A stretch of 64,000 bases of DNA from Schistocerca nitens (GCF_023898315.1 NC_064617.1:619619000-619682999); one strand, 5' to 3'; positions 12,119 through 23,420 are shown, counted from the stretch's first letter. Numbers and translations: made by a program. Notes: a model not told the origin generated them from the sequence alone.

Positions 12119-12499
12119 TAATAGGACATGTGTTAAGGCATCAGAGATTAACTTCCTTGTTCCTAGAGGGAACTGAACAGGTTAAAACCTGTAGGGGAAG
12201 ACAGAGATTTTGGTACTTTCAAGAAGTAATTGATGACGTAGGCTGAAAGTGTTACTCTGAGATGAAAAGGTTAGCAAGGGAGAGGACTTTATGGCACCCC
12301 ACTTAAAACCAGTTAAAAGACTAATGACAAAAAAAAATAAACCAGGTAGTAAATTCTGACGCCGTATCAGAATGACTACCTTATGGCACTGTACGAATGT
12401 TCACGAAAGGACCCGTCTGTGTTACCATAACTACACAAGTTTCAGTTCACTGAAAGCCTTGATGATCCTTTTATTTTTCTCGAGGAAATGAGGAGCCAG

Positions 12500-12535
12500 T
12501 TTTCACTTAATTAATAATTTTCACTTAATTAATAA
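12500..12535. repeat. Perfect 18-bp tandem duplication
   Basis: TTTTCACTTAATTAATAA occurs twice head to tail (12500-12517 and 12518-12535) in AT-rich DNA. Probably a replication-slippage duplication. Confidence 0.9.
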
Positions 12536-13603
12536 TTAGGACTATTCATTTTGTGATACCGATATATTAGTCGGCTTTCCACGCATTAATTATGTTTCCT
12601 ATGCTTTGGGAGCAAAATTTATGATCTAGTACAGGCGTTAAAGTCCCTCCGGAAGTTTCACCACACAGGGTGGTTTGATAAGCCTAGTAAAAAAGCAAGA
12701 CAAAATGTTTGTTTTGTGAACAACTCACATTGCTTCTCGAAAAAGTCTATTTTGAGAGATATGCACTTGGTTCAGCGATCCTCCAGCTTTGTCATCTCAT
12801 CGGAAAAATAGGTTGTACAAAATCTTCAAAATACTCGTTGACTGCAACCATCACTTCCTCATTTAATGAAAATTTCTTGCAGCCAGCAAAAGGGAACAGG
12901 GAGAAGTCGTTGGGAGTTGAGTCTGCTCAACAAGGTGGTTGAGGAAGCAATTCAGATCCAATTTCATGCCCTTCTCCATTATCGCTGATGTATAAAGCGT
13001 AATAGGGTCTAGTTATGGTTCTGTCCTTTTTCCAAGTAATCTATGAGGGTTATTTCTTGGGAAACCCAAACAACAGTGCCCCTTAGCATACCAAGTGATA
13101 AAATAACCATTGACTTCTTCTGTGGATGTCCATGGTTTTGACGGCCGTTTTCATTGTGGTGGATAATGATGGATCCAGTTTTCATTAAAATTCACAAATC
13201 AGTGTAAAAAATCTTGTGGATTGAGATTAAATCTCGCCACACGCTATGTTGAAATACTATGCCGCATGTGCTTTTGGTCGACTGCGACCAACCTCACACA
13301 CAGCTTCTTCAAAGCCAATTCTCTGTGCAAGATATTATGCATTCGCTCAGTTGTGGCACCTACAATCTCAGCAATCTCACGAATTTCTATTCGGCGCTCT
13401 TGCATTACCATATTACTAATTTTGTCAATGGTTTCCTTCGTGGTGACGTCAGTTGGGCGACAGGAGTAGCTGCGCTTTGGTGTTTGTTCGACCACGTTTA
13501 AATTCGTTAATCCAAAAGCAATTGGTCTTCAGTTATGGTACAGAATCTGTGTGAACTTCATTCAATTCTGTTTTGATTTATTCGGCAGTCTAAGCCTTCG
13601 ACT

Positions 13604-15365
13604 TGTAACGCTACCGCGCGCTCGGACGTACGTTAGCTCTATAAAGCCTGTACTGTAATAAGTTCACGGGCTTCACCTTATAAACAAGGATTTTAGTACA
13701 TAAGTTGACCGCGTGTACCTAATAGAAGCAAGATCGGACTTGTACTCAGTTAATAACTACAGTGAAGCATCAAGCAAATGTAAAGTATAATTACTCGTAC
13801 GCATGGACAAGAAGTATACACATTAGATGCTACCTATAATTAATAATTCGGTCGCCAGCCTACTTAGGCAATGAGTGAGTTTTTCCTTGTACAAGTGGGT
13901 GCATGTACAAGCATAGTAACACGTAGTAATGATGCGTTATATGGCAAAGTTTGGAACCAGAAAAATCCACTGAACTAAAGCTTTCTCTTTTTGTACTAAT
14001 TTGGACGAGATAAATTCACACATCATCACACAGCAATGATTAGTACGAACTGCATTTTGCATATTGATCAGACTGAAATCGAGCATAGATTGTCCTAGAA
14101 TGAGCAGTTTTGAAAGCACACATACAATGTCACTATTAAAATTGGAAAACAACACTAATACCCTTAGGTTCAATATAGAACTTAACTTTACTGGTCAAAT
14201 CTGATTAGCACATTTCAAGGTTTGAAAGAATGGACAAGAGAAAGGGGGGGGGGGGCCTGAAACTGTTATGGTCGTTATACTGAAATTATTAAGTATTGAA
14301 GGCAAATTAACACTCAAAATCATCAATCTATGGATAACTACTCTTTTGTCTTACTTCTGAATAATTTAACTGTCATTATTTCTGTCTCAGATTAATTAAA
14401 TAACATCGCTAACTCAATTCAAAAAACTCTCTTCCAAGTTAGTCATACTTTTGTTCTTTATCAACATTTGCAATAACACATAGAACTTTAAACTTCTTTA
14501 TAGCATAGGTTTGTCTGCTAATAATTCTTATTAACACTAATTTTAAACTTTCAGTTCAGGATACTCGGGTTGCACAGTACGAGGTAAGGACCCTGTCTAG
14601 GTCAGTGATCAGGATCAGTAATGGCTAGGTCAATTCTGGTAAAAGTCACGTTATTATTGAACAGTTAGAAACAGTTTCGACCCTGGTCCACACAGATACA
14701 CTTCTAAAGATGAAATAAATGTTTGACCTGTGCAAATCGGTGCGGCGGTTGGCGGGCAGCGAGATAGCGGGCAGCACGGCACACATACAAGCACGGCTAA
14801 GGCTCACACTACATAGGCACTTTCCTTCTTCTTAGCGTCGTAATCTTTCCAACTTTGTGCCTCAGAATATAGCCATGCCAAGTAGTCGTCGGAATCGGTT
14901 CATCCGAGGCTCAATGGAATCCACTTTTCCTAGGTAGCCGCCTCGGTATAGTACGTGTTCCTCTGACCGATTCACAACTCCGACTGTTCTACTGAGCCCG
15001 TTGTGCCGAACCGCGCCCAGTGTGCGTTTCCCGCGCCCGCCTGCCTCCACCTTTTTCCGCTTCCCTACAGGTAGGGTATTTACCACAGGTTTTCTACTAC
15101 ACATACCCTAATGCATTACCTACGTATGGACCAAGTGTATAAATTACAATTTTCACATCTTACAATAGTTTTAACATTAAACACACTTCCCTTTGATCAC
15201 CACATTATTTGAAATCCAACATAAATAATAATATTCATTTCAAAAGTTACTCACAGTTCCTTTAACATCACGATACGAACCGAAAAAGAAGTTCAAAACA
15301 TTGCTTACATTAATTTATCTAAATTCATAAAGAAAAAAATTATTATATGTACAGTTGTCGTTACA
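13604..15365 (-). repeat. LTR (3' LTR of the minus-strand element)
   Basis: 1,762 bp, nearly identical to 20177-21937. It contains a long G run near 14246 and a GC-richer block at 14740-15070. Confidence 0.93.
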
Positions 15366-16149
15366 CATGCCCCTGTTTCCAGAAAATTTTGCTTAAGTCC
15401 AAATTTTATGGGAACACTAAATCTTAGAATTATACAGTGGTTCTGAATCTTTACTTAAACGTCCAAAAAGATTTACACTACATATTTCCTTTTACTTACT
15501 GTATATAGGTTTACACTCTTTTAACACATCAAGAATAATTATTTGTCATTTACTCAAGTGCCTTTTGCACAGTCCAACGTCCCATCATAACATTACTAAA
15601 ATAACAATTTAATCATTTTTTTTCTAAATTTCTCAAAGAAATAATTTAAAATTCTGGAATACAAACATTTAACTACAAAAACAATTGCATGTTTTGTGTA
15701 CACTATAAGATAATTTGTCGCTGCTTTCTTTGAATAGCAGTCCATTTCCTTACTTACTAAACAAAACACACACACACACATATTCAGAAAATTAACTACA
15801 CATATTTGCTGCCTATTATGCGGATTTGGGCAGTCCTTTTCACTTCATATTGTCACATCTCCTGGATCACATTTACAATTTTCCATCGACTATTTATCTG
15901 CCCTCATTGGTATTTGGCAGTCCTTCATATTATGGTTCATACACTGCCCATTTTCATTTTTGACAGTCCCATCTTTTATCTGGCTGATAGCATTTATCCT
16001 TTCATTTCAGTCCCTTTCTCCATACCTTTTTACAGTTACAGTACAATTGGTAATCTGAAACTCACATAACTACATTAGCACACTTTCAAGGGTATACAGA
16101 CATTTACAAAGATTAGTTACATTTAGAATAACTTGGGTTCAGCATAAGA

Positions 16150-16590
16150 TACAGCACAATTACTCGTTCCTAGGAACATACAGTTTCAAGTCCACAATAT
16201 TTCTTACACCTAAAGGTCTTTTGGATTTTGGGTAGATCAGGTAGTAAGCATTGTCGTGTGGAATATTCTGTATTATATATGGTCCATTATAAATATATTT
16301 AAATTTGGAAATTTCATGGTTTAGTTCACTAGACTTTTCGTGGGTTTTTAAAAGAACATAATCTCCAATTTTAAATTTTGAAACTTTTAAATTTTTTATT
16401 GTGTCTTTTAGATCTAGGTTCAGCTTTTTGCTTTGCCCTTTTTATCACCAATTCTTTCTTTTGATCCAATCCCAAACTTGTACAAGGTGGAAACTCTAGT
16501 TTTTCTTCAATTAAACTTTTACTATTTCTGCCTAACAAAATTTCTTCTGGTGGGAATCCAGTAGTTTCATGATGTAATGTGTTCATGACG
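16150..16590 (-). other. Integrase C-terminal tail of the LTR element
   Basis: Minus-strand coding resemblance to the end of Gypsy-type integrases: HHETTGFPPEEILLGRNSKS is the classic 'H-x-T/S-x-G-x-x-P' block found after the catalytic core. Near 16150-16300 there is a GPYIIQNI...NAYYLIYP stretch, as in the domain that ends these integrases. This part identifies the element as Ty3/Gypsy-like. The upstream integrase core was not recognised. Confidence 0.75.
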
Positions 16591-16738
16591 TTCTCAAAAT
16601 CCGATATAAATCTGCCTCAGACTCTAAATCAAGAAAACAATAATTCACTTTCAGGTAACACTGAGACACAGTAATAATAAAGTCATGCATAATACTAATA
16701 ATATATACAAATACAGTATCCTGCCCCCAGTCTCTTTA

Positions 16739-18184
16739 TTAACAAGGCAGTCTTTTAGGGTTCATAAAACAGTCACTTAAGTCTGGTGGCTTTTTAGGCC
16801 TCCTATTTTCTACATCTTTCACTAAACCATTCAGATCTTGCCAACGTTTCGTTTCATCAGGTGGCTTTTTAGGTTTTGAAATTTCAAAGTCTCTAGCAAG
16901 GTACAACATTCCCTGTTCTGCTATCATTTTATCAGGTGGTTTTTTTTGTTCCTGTAATTCACACTCCTTCAAAACATTTATTAAGGCGTGCCCCAGTATA
17001 GTATCATCTGGAGGTTCCTGCAAATTATGCCCCTGTTTTACATTACTGAATAATTCATTCGGTTTTGGCCCAGTTCTACTTTCTGTATCTTTCTTTGGAA
17101 AATTTTCACTAATTTTCTCATACCCTCTTTCAGTAAAAGTATATTCACTATCGTTTACACCTGCAAATTCATCGTCACTAGAGTCATCATTACTCTCTTC
17201 CTCAACATCAGATTCACTTAAGTACGCTACTTTTGAACAATAGGGAAAGTTAGTATATTCATTTTCATCTGTATTTGCGTATCTTTCATCATCGGAACTA
17301 TCGTCGGAATCCGACCATTCCGGATCGCTTTCAGGTTCTAACATAAAAGCTTTTCTGAGACAGGCACTAAGTTCCTCCTCTGTATTGTCGTCAGGCTTGG
17401 ATTTTAACTCAATCTCCTCTTTTGGCAATACGGCCTCATCCTCAGCTTTAATCACATCCACTGTGACTGCATATTCGGTGTAATCCTCGTCGACTTTGAT
17501 TACTTTCAGGTAATCATCTGCCCCTTCTCCACAGTGCCTCTCGGTAGCAGCTTGTACTATTGGCGTACTGTTAGCAGAAGTTATTTCTTCGTCAATGCTA
17601 AGGATTTCATCCTCCAAATCCTTCCTAACCTTAATCTGCGTCCTATTAGCGGCACGCGTACTTTGCGTGGCGCTATTTATTCTCTCCTCTTCCAATTCTG
17701 GCCATGTCACCTTATCGACGTCCCTACTATCTCCTTTTCCACTAACTAATTTCTTTGCCTCATACTCCTTCTTAAAATCCTCCCACTCACATTGCTTTAG
17801 GCCCTTGTACAGATCATCGATCTGCACACGCCAATCAGTTACTTCTGCTAATTCATCCTCGCCTTTTATCTCATTGCAAACACTGCTAACCGCACCTCTC
17901 TGTGTATTCACAGTTTCATTTATCGTTTCCTTTGCCACGGAATTATCACTCGTAAAATTTTCATTAGCTCTGACGACTATGTTCGTATCTACTGCTGCCA
18001 TATTTCTAGCGGCTTCTTTCCTAACAGATGTTCTGCTAGACTGGGCCGTTGCCCTCTGATGCTCCACTCGCCTGTTAACATGTAGCGCTCTGTGCGGCAG
18101 AGATGACTCATTCTGGCTCGCAGCTGACGCTTGTTTCGCCACAACACGTCGCGGCGTTCCATGTCTGTCCCTAGCCTGTCTCAT
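16739..18184 (-). CDS. Acidic ORF with KKPPD repeats, internal part of the LTR element
   Basis: A 481-residue open frame with no recognised domain. It is strongly acidic, with runs such as SDSDDSSDDE and ESNDDSSDDE in the middle third. It carries a C-terminal series of three KKPPD motifs (and one related EPPDD) about 30 residues apart. It follows the gag-like region directly (86-bp gap) on the same strand. It could be a Gag extension or an accessory protein of the element, or captured sequence. Function unknown. Confidence 0.65.
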   Translation of the reverse strand: MRQARDRHGTPRRVVAKQASAASQNESSLPHRALHVNRRVEHQRATAQSSRTSVRKEAARNMAAVDTNIVVRANENFTSDNSVAKETINETVNTQRGAVSSVCNEIKGEDELAEVTDWRVQIDDLYKGLKQCEWEDFKKEYEAKKLVSGKGDSRDVDKVTWPELEEERINSATQSTRAANRTQIKVRKDLEDEILSIDEEITSANSTPIVQAATERHCGEGADDYLKVIKVDEDYTEYAVTVDVIKAEDEAVLPKEEIELKSKPDDNTEEELSACLRKAFMLEPESDPEWSDSDDSSDDERYANTDENEYTNFPYCSKVAYLSESDVEEESNDDSSDDEFAGVNDSEYTFTERGYEKISENFPKKDTESRTGPKPNELFSNVKQGHNLQEPPDDTILGHALINVLKECELQEQKKPPDKMIAEQGMLYLARDFEISKPKKPPDETKRWQDLNGLVKDVENRRPKKPPDLSDCFMNPKRLPC

Positions 18185-18270
18185 TACATTACGGTCGGTC
18201 CGGTAACTTTTTTCAAATCGGGGCCGGTATGTATTGTCCGCTTCCGTTTGGCCCGCAACGTTCGCGGAAA

Positions 18271-20031
18271 TTAGTTTCCCGCGTCGTTATTCTTTCGCGC
18301 GGTATACCCTCTACCGCGACCTGGATTATTTCCTCTGCCTCTTCCTCTGCCTCTTTCTCTTTGTATTACATTGACGCGAAATCCATCGCCGTCGTTTCGT
18401 TCGTCATTGTGTCGGTTATTATGGTTACCAAAATTTTGATAATTGGCACGACTTTCGCGCCAATGGTCTTCGTCTTCGACCCTTTCTAGAAATGCTTGGA
18501 AGCTGCGATGATTGCTTCCTACATACCTCTTTGAATCTTCTGGGAGCTTTTTATATAACTCCCATATAATTTCTGAATCTGATCTTCGGCCTCTTAAATG
18601 CGTCAATTTCTGGTACCAATGCTCGCAGAAATCTTTCAAAGAATTCCTGCCCCTGTTATCATGCTGTTTGGCCATGATAAACTCGCGCCATAAATGGTCC
18701 TGCTTTTGTTCTGACCAATATTCTTCCGTAAATCTTTGCCTGAATTCTTCGAACGTCATTCGTTCAATATTTAAATTTATTCCCCAGCGCTTAGCATCAC
18801 CTGCTAAGGCGCTAACTACAACATTTATCTTTTCCTGATCAGACAAGTGCTCAGGAAATACTCTCTCGCAATTTTTGATAAAATCTAACGGATGCCACCC
18901 GTTATGTTTCTTGGCTGGATCGAAGCGTTCCTCACCTTCTAATAGCTTCGTAATCGGTGTGCCGTTACAGACAACACCAGGCCTATCTTTAATTTTGCTC
19001 TCCAGATCGAAAATTCTGCCTTGAATTTTCGTAGTATTTTGTTCACAGTTTTGAACACATCCGGTTACTTTTTTATCTAAATCCCTTTCAGTTTCTAAAA
19101 CTACCTTTTCCAACCGTGATATTCCGTGTTGACATTCGTTTACGATCTCAGTTTTAAGACCGAAAACTTTTTCGTCTACCTTAGTTTCAACCAGAGGTTC
19201 TACTTTCTCTTGGATGTTGAGAATTTCAACATCGAATCTACTATTAATATTTCCAATTTCCTCCTGCATAGTATCCATATTTTTGTTAATGGTATCAATT
19301 TCAAATTTCAGAGTATTTACCACAGAACTTAAATTACCCACTTTCTGTTCTACTTGTTCTATTTGTTTACTAATTTTAATTCCCTGTCCTTCGACCTGTG
19401 CTTTAATTTGATCCACCTGTGTTTTAAGTTGCTCGTCAACGTGTGTTTTGAGCTGTTCATTCTGTGTTTTGAGCTGACGTCCCTGTTTTTTGAGTTGCTC
19501 GTCAACGTGTGTTTTAAGCTGTTCATTCTGTGTTTTGAGTTGCTCGTCAACGTGTGTTTTAAGCTGTTCATTCTGTGTTTTGAGCTGATTAACCTGATTG
19601 CCGACTTGTTTTTGAAGTTGCTCATTCTGTCACGCAATTTGTTTGGTTAATTGTTCAAATAAGTAGTTCATGCTTAAAATTTTTACACTGTTTTGTTCTA
19701 CGGAATCCGTGTGTTTCTGTTCTACTTCAGAAGTTTCTTTCGGTTCTTTTTTTATCTGTGGTGAATCAAACGTGTCAGTGGATTCGTTCACGTACCCACT
19801 ATCATCTACAAAGTCACCCTCTACTTCCTGTTTTGTCCCTTGCTGTGTTCGAGACGATCTCGACATTTCAATCTGTTCGTTAACATGTTCGTAGTATTGT
19901 ATGTACGCCAATTGTCTTCCGCTAACGCCATCTGTTATCTGGCCACGTAAACTCCTGCTACTGCCAGCCGCATTCTCCATTTCGCTTGGCGCATCTACCC
20001 TGCCTACGTTCCTGTCCATATTGAATGCCAA
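18271..20031 (-). other. Gag-like coding region of the LTR element
   Basis: The region begins with an N-terminal segment (19630-20031). Next is a long heptad-rich coiled coil containing tandem repeats of about 60 bp (QLKTQNEQLKTHVDE units, 19420-19620). A capsid-type domain follows, with ALAGDAKRWGINL, FEEFRQRFTEEYW and an ILW/WELYKKLPED stretch typical of retrotransposon Gag proteins. The C-terminus is rich in Arg and Gly (RERGRGRGRGNNPGRGRG), probably nucleic-acid binding; no zinc knuckle was seen. Broken copy. Confidence 0.75.
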
Positions 20032-20176
20032 CTATACCACACTATTATACTTGACGCTCACTGTAATTTATTTTACTGAACTTTATTGCTATTCGTGCCA
20101 CTAAACATCCACTGTTCGATCTTTACGTTAATTTGTAATCGACAACAACTGGATGTCCTGTCACCGGGAAGCCACT

Positions 20177-21937
20177 TGTAACGCTACCGCCCGCTCGGAC
20201 GTACGTTAGCTCTATAAAGCCTGTACTGTAATAAGTTCACGGGCTTCACCTTATAAACAAGGATTTTAGTACATAAGTTGACCGCGTGTACCTAATAGAA
20301 GCAAGATCGGACTTGTACTCAGTTAATAACTACAGTGAAGCATCAAGCAAATGTAAAGTATAATTACTCGTACGCATGGACAAGAAGTATACACATTAGA
20401 TGCTACCTATAATTAATAATTCGGTCGCCAGCCTACTTAGGCAATGAGTGAGTTTTTCCTTGTACAAGTGGGTGCATGTACAAGCATAGTAACACGTAGT
20501 AATGATGCGTTATATGGCAAAGTTTGGAACCAGAAAAATCCACTGAACTAAAGCTTTCTCTTTTTGTACTAATTTGGACGAGATAAATTCACACATCACC
20601 ACACAGCAATGATTAGTACGAATTGCATTTTGTATATTGATCAGACTGAAATCGAGCATAGATTGTTCTAGAATGAGCAGTTTTGAAAGCACACATACAA
20701 TGTCACTATTAAAATTGGAAAACAACACTAATACCCTTAGGTTCAATATAGAACTTAACTTTACTGGTCAAATCTGATTAGCACATTTCAAGGTTTGAAA
20801 GAATGGACAAGAGAAGGGGGGGGGGGGCCTGAAACTGTTATGGTCGTTATACTGAAATTATTAAGTATTGAAGGCAAATTAACACTCAAAATCATCAATC
20901 TATGGATAACTACTCTTTTGTCTTACTTCTGAATAATTTAACTGTCATTATTTCTGTCTCAGATTAATTAAATAACATCGCTAACTCAATTCAAAAAACT
21001 CTCTTCCAAGTTAGTCATACTTTTGTTCTTTATCAACATTTGCAATAACACATAGAACTTTAAACTTCTTTATAGCATAGGTTTGTCTGCTAATAATACT
21101 TATTAACACTAATTTTAAACTTTCAGTTCAGGATACTCGGGTTGCACAATACGAGGTAAGGACCCTGTCTAGGTCAGTGATTAGGATCAGTAATGGCTAG
21201 GTCAATTCTGGTAAAAGTCACGTTATTATTGAACAGTTAGAAACAGTTTCGACCCTGGTCCACACAGATACACTTCTAAAGATGAAATAAATGTTTGACC
21301 TGTGCAAATCGGTGCGGCGGTTGGCGGGCAGCGAGATAGCGGGCAGCACGGCACACATACAAGCACGGCTAAGGCTCACACTACATAGGCACTTTCCTTC
21401 TTCTTAGCGTCGTAATCTTTCCAACTTTGTGCCTCAGAATATAGCCATGCCAAGTAGTCGTCGGAATCGGTTCATCCGAGGCTCAATGGAATCCACTTTT
21501 CCTAGGTAGCCGCCTCGGTATAGTACGTGTTCCTCTGACCGATTCACAACTCCGACTGTTCTACTGAGCCCGTTGTGCCGAACCGCGCCCAGTGTGCGTT
21601 TCCCGCGCTCGCCTGCCTCCACCTTTTTCCGCTGCCCTACAGGTAGGGTATTTACCACAGGTTTTCTACTACACATATCCTAATGCATTACCTACGTATG
21701 GACCAAGTGTATAAATTACAATTTTCACATCTTACAATAGTTTTAACATTAAATACACTTCCCTTTGATTACCACATTATTTGAAATCCAACATAAATAA
21801 TAATATTCATTTCAAAAGTTACTCACAGTTCCTTTAACATCACGATACGAACCGAAAAAGAAGTTCAAAACATTGCTTACATTAATTTATCTAAATTCAT
21901 AAAGAAAAAAATTATTATATGTACAGTTGTCGTTACA
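20177..21937 (-). repeat. LTR (5' LTR of the minus-strand element)
   Basis: 1,761 bp matching 13604-15365 with about 14 differences by eye, mostly transitions plus a length change in the G run near 20817. Confidence 0.93.
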
Positions 21938-22261
21938 AACTGAAAATGTCTAACAACAGCACCAATGTCGGTTTTATTCATTTTCTGCCGCAGTCGACAC
22001 ACTGAACAATTCAGACGGGTGTCAAGAATTTATTCTCTGGATCGCCAAATTTCTTTATATAGTTCGTGGGTTAAACAGGCTTGTCACCCGTGAAGACGCC
22101 ACAAAAATGTTACATTATTTCTTGGAAATTTACGCCTTTCGTGTATTTCACTAGAGTGCGAAGAAATCGCCTGTGACACACGATTCCCTTTACAAGTCTG
22201 CGAGTTAAATTATCTAATCACGTCACCAGCGTTAGTAAACGTGACGTAGTATCCTGATTGT

Positions 22262-22650
22262 AAGTTAGGCTGTGTTCTATGGAGGTTAAAGCATCGACCT
22301 CGTTCAGAAAACATGTCCGAAAGCATAGTGCCACAACACCGGCCACGACAGAGCCATGGAGTGATTCCATTCGGGAGTAACCACCTCACGTGTTAAGACA
22401 TGTGTCCCACTGGGAGACGATACGATCAATTCCCGTTTCGTATAGAGCCGTCGATCATTCACAGATCCTCAACCGCACCCACTCTTACATATCCTCGGCC
22501 AACTGAATCCGACTTCCAGGCACGACCTTCTTCATGTCGCAATCGATGTGAAAATCACATGGTGAACGATTCAGGCTGTACGGAGTTTGTGTCAGTGTTT
22601 CCGAACCGTATCGTCCCCACACTGCAATCAGATGAAGGATAGCTTCAACA
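22262..22650 (-). mobile_element. mariner transposase C-terminal remnant
   Basis: Minus strand shows TPYSLNRSPCDFHIDCDMKK, corresponding to the mariner 'YSPDLxPCDFxxFxxLKK' block. It is followed by ETGIDRIVSQWDTCLN, the typical mariner C-terminus, and GGYSRMESLHG. Earlier parts are absent. Frame has stops. Confidence 0.75.
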
Positions 22651-22940
22651 ATTTGGTTAGGAAACACTTCAACGTCCTCCGTTTTTATAAAACAGATCTG
22701 AAGATGGACATTATATAGACCGAAACCAGTAGTCTGATGAGATAAATATTTGCGACCACAAACGTGAAGTAAAGGAAAATTTATTCTATTTCGGGTCACT
22801 GTTCAGTTCGCTACCATGTCGCAGCTTGTGATCCTTCGTACGGTCTGGATCGTTTACTCTATGATTTTCACATCGCTCGTGACCTGAAGAAGGACATGAG
22901 TGGACATCGGTTTCGGTCGGACGAGGAAGTGCAACTGTGG

Positions 22941-23102
22941 TTCAAAAACGGCTCTGAGCACTATGGGACTTAACTGCTGAGGTCATGAGTCCCCTAGGAC
23001 ATCACATACATCCTTGCCCGAGGGAGGATTCGAACCTGTGACCGTAGCGGTCGCGCGGTTCCAGACTGTAGCGCCTAGAACCGTTCGAACACTCCGGCCG
23101 GC
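22941..23102 (-). mobile_element. tRNA-derived SINE, family A, internally deleted
   Basis: Tail, short body and tRNA-like head, lacking about 35 bp of the usual body after CCCCTAG. Flanks TGCAACTGTGG (22930-22940) and TGCAACTTTGG (23103-23113). Confidence 0.9.
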
Positions 23103-23158
23103 TGCAACTTTGGGTGCAGCTGTGGATCACTTGTGGTGATTAGTTTTGAATGGAATCA

Positions 23159-23347
23159 AATGGCTCTGAGCACTATGCGACTTAACTTCTGAGGTCATTA
23201 GTCGCCTAGAACTTACAACTAATTAAACCTAACTAACCTAAGGCCATCACACACATCCATGCCCGAGGCAGGATTCGAACCTGCGACCGTAGCGGTCACG
23301 CGGTTCCAGACTGAAGCGCCTTTAACCGCACGGCCACACCGGCCGGC
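23159..23347 (-). mobile_element. tRNA-derived SINE, family A
   Basis: Full-length copy. Exact 12-bp target-site duplication TGAATGGAATCA at 23147-23158 and 23348-23359. Confidence 0.95.
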
Positions 23348-23420
23348 TGAATGGAATCATTCCATGGTCTTTGTGTGCAGGGTGTTTAATGTGATTGTCC
23401 CTCACACATTGTGAAAGTCA

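Larger units (their letters stand above)
7920..12340 (+). mobile_element. Non-LTR retrotransposon (LINE) remnant split by three insertions
   Basis: Reverse-transcriptase pieces run left to right across several younger elements. Motif A FVDL(stop)KAFDSVKW is at about 7968-8006, RRGYSLSSLMFNLYLQ at 8116-8169, FVDDIDILTE just right of 10015, and EVKEF-type EAKEFLYLGTKI at about 10421-10455. The region near 10770-10870 has the FEMWCYKRMLKI block, and IGHVLRH is at about 12120. An A-rich tail at about 12328 precedes the end. The LINE is interrupted at 8229-10008, 10075-10272 and 10899-12118. The 5' part (ORF1, endonuclease) is missing. The clade is not resolved (the insect 'endonuclease-reverse transcriptase' type). 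Confidence 0.85.
13604..21937 (-). mobile_element. LTR retroelement (Ty3/Gypsy-like), defective, inserted in mariner
   Basis: Two direct repeats of about 1.76 kb begin TGTAACGCTACCG and end GTTACA. The interior reads on the minus strand, so the 20.2-21.9 kb copy is the 5' LTR. Flanks GACT and AACT agree at 3 of 4 bases, as expected for a short target-site duplication. A possible primer-binding site (TGGCTTCCCGGTGAC on the minus strand) starts near 20174, three bases inside the 5' LTR. Interior parts are a gag-like region, an acidic ORF and an integrase C-terminal tail. No reverse transcriptase, RNase H or protease core was seen, so the element looks broken, with at least one large loss. It was probably mobilised in trans. 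LTRs differ at about 14 sites, so it is young. Confidence 0.9.
12640..22030 (-). mobile_element. mariner transposon (DD34D type) split by the LTR element
   Basis: Read on the minus strand. The N-terminus (MNKTDIGAVVRHFQ) lies at 21938-21981, on the far side of the LTR element. The transposase continues from 13603 leftward: WINEFKRGRT, then the 83-residue open part at 13244-13495 (REIAEIVGATTERMHNILH). Further left come a FNLNPQDFLH block, NENWIHHY, and a C-terminal DSTPNDFSLFP near 12905 with NEEVMVAVNEYF. The family's catalytic Asp in the last block is present. Several frameshifts and stops make it a pseudo-element. Outer ends are approximate. Confidence 0.85.
22830..23420 (+). mobile_element. 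Second mariner C-terminal remnant, opposite orientation, with two SINEs
   Basis: Plus strand YDFHIARDLKKDMSGHRFRS is the same block as in the neighbouring minus-strand remnant. After two SINEs it ends with TTGAATGGAATCATTCCATGG, matching CCGAATGGAATCACTCCATG of the neighbour on its own strand. The two pieces are therefore the same family facing each other. Confidence 0.7.

Noticed and set aside
15766-15782. (AC)n microsatellite as a regulatory site
   Set aside because: Short simple repeat inside the LTR element, nothing to suggest function.
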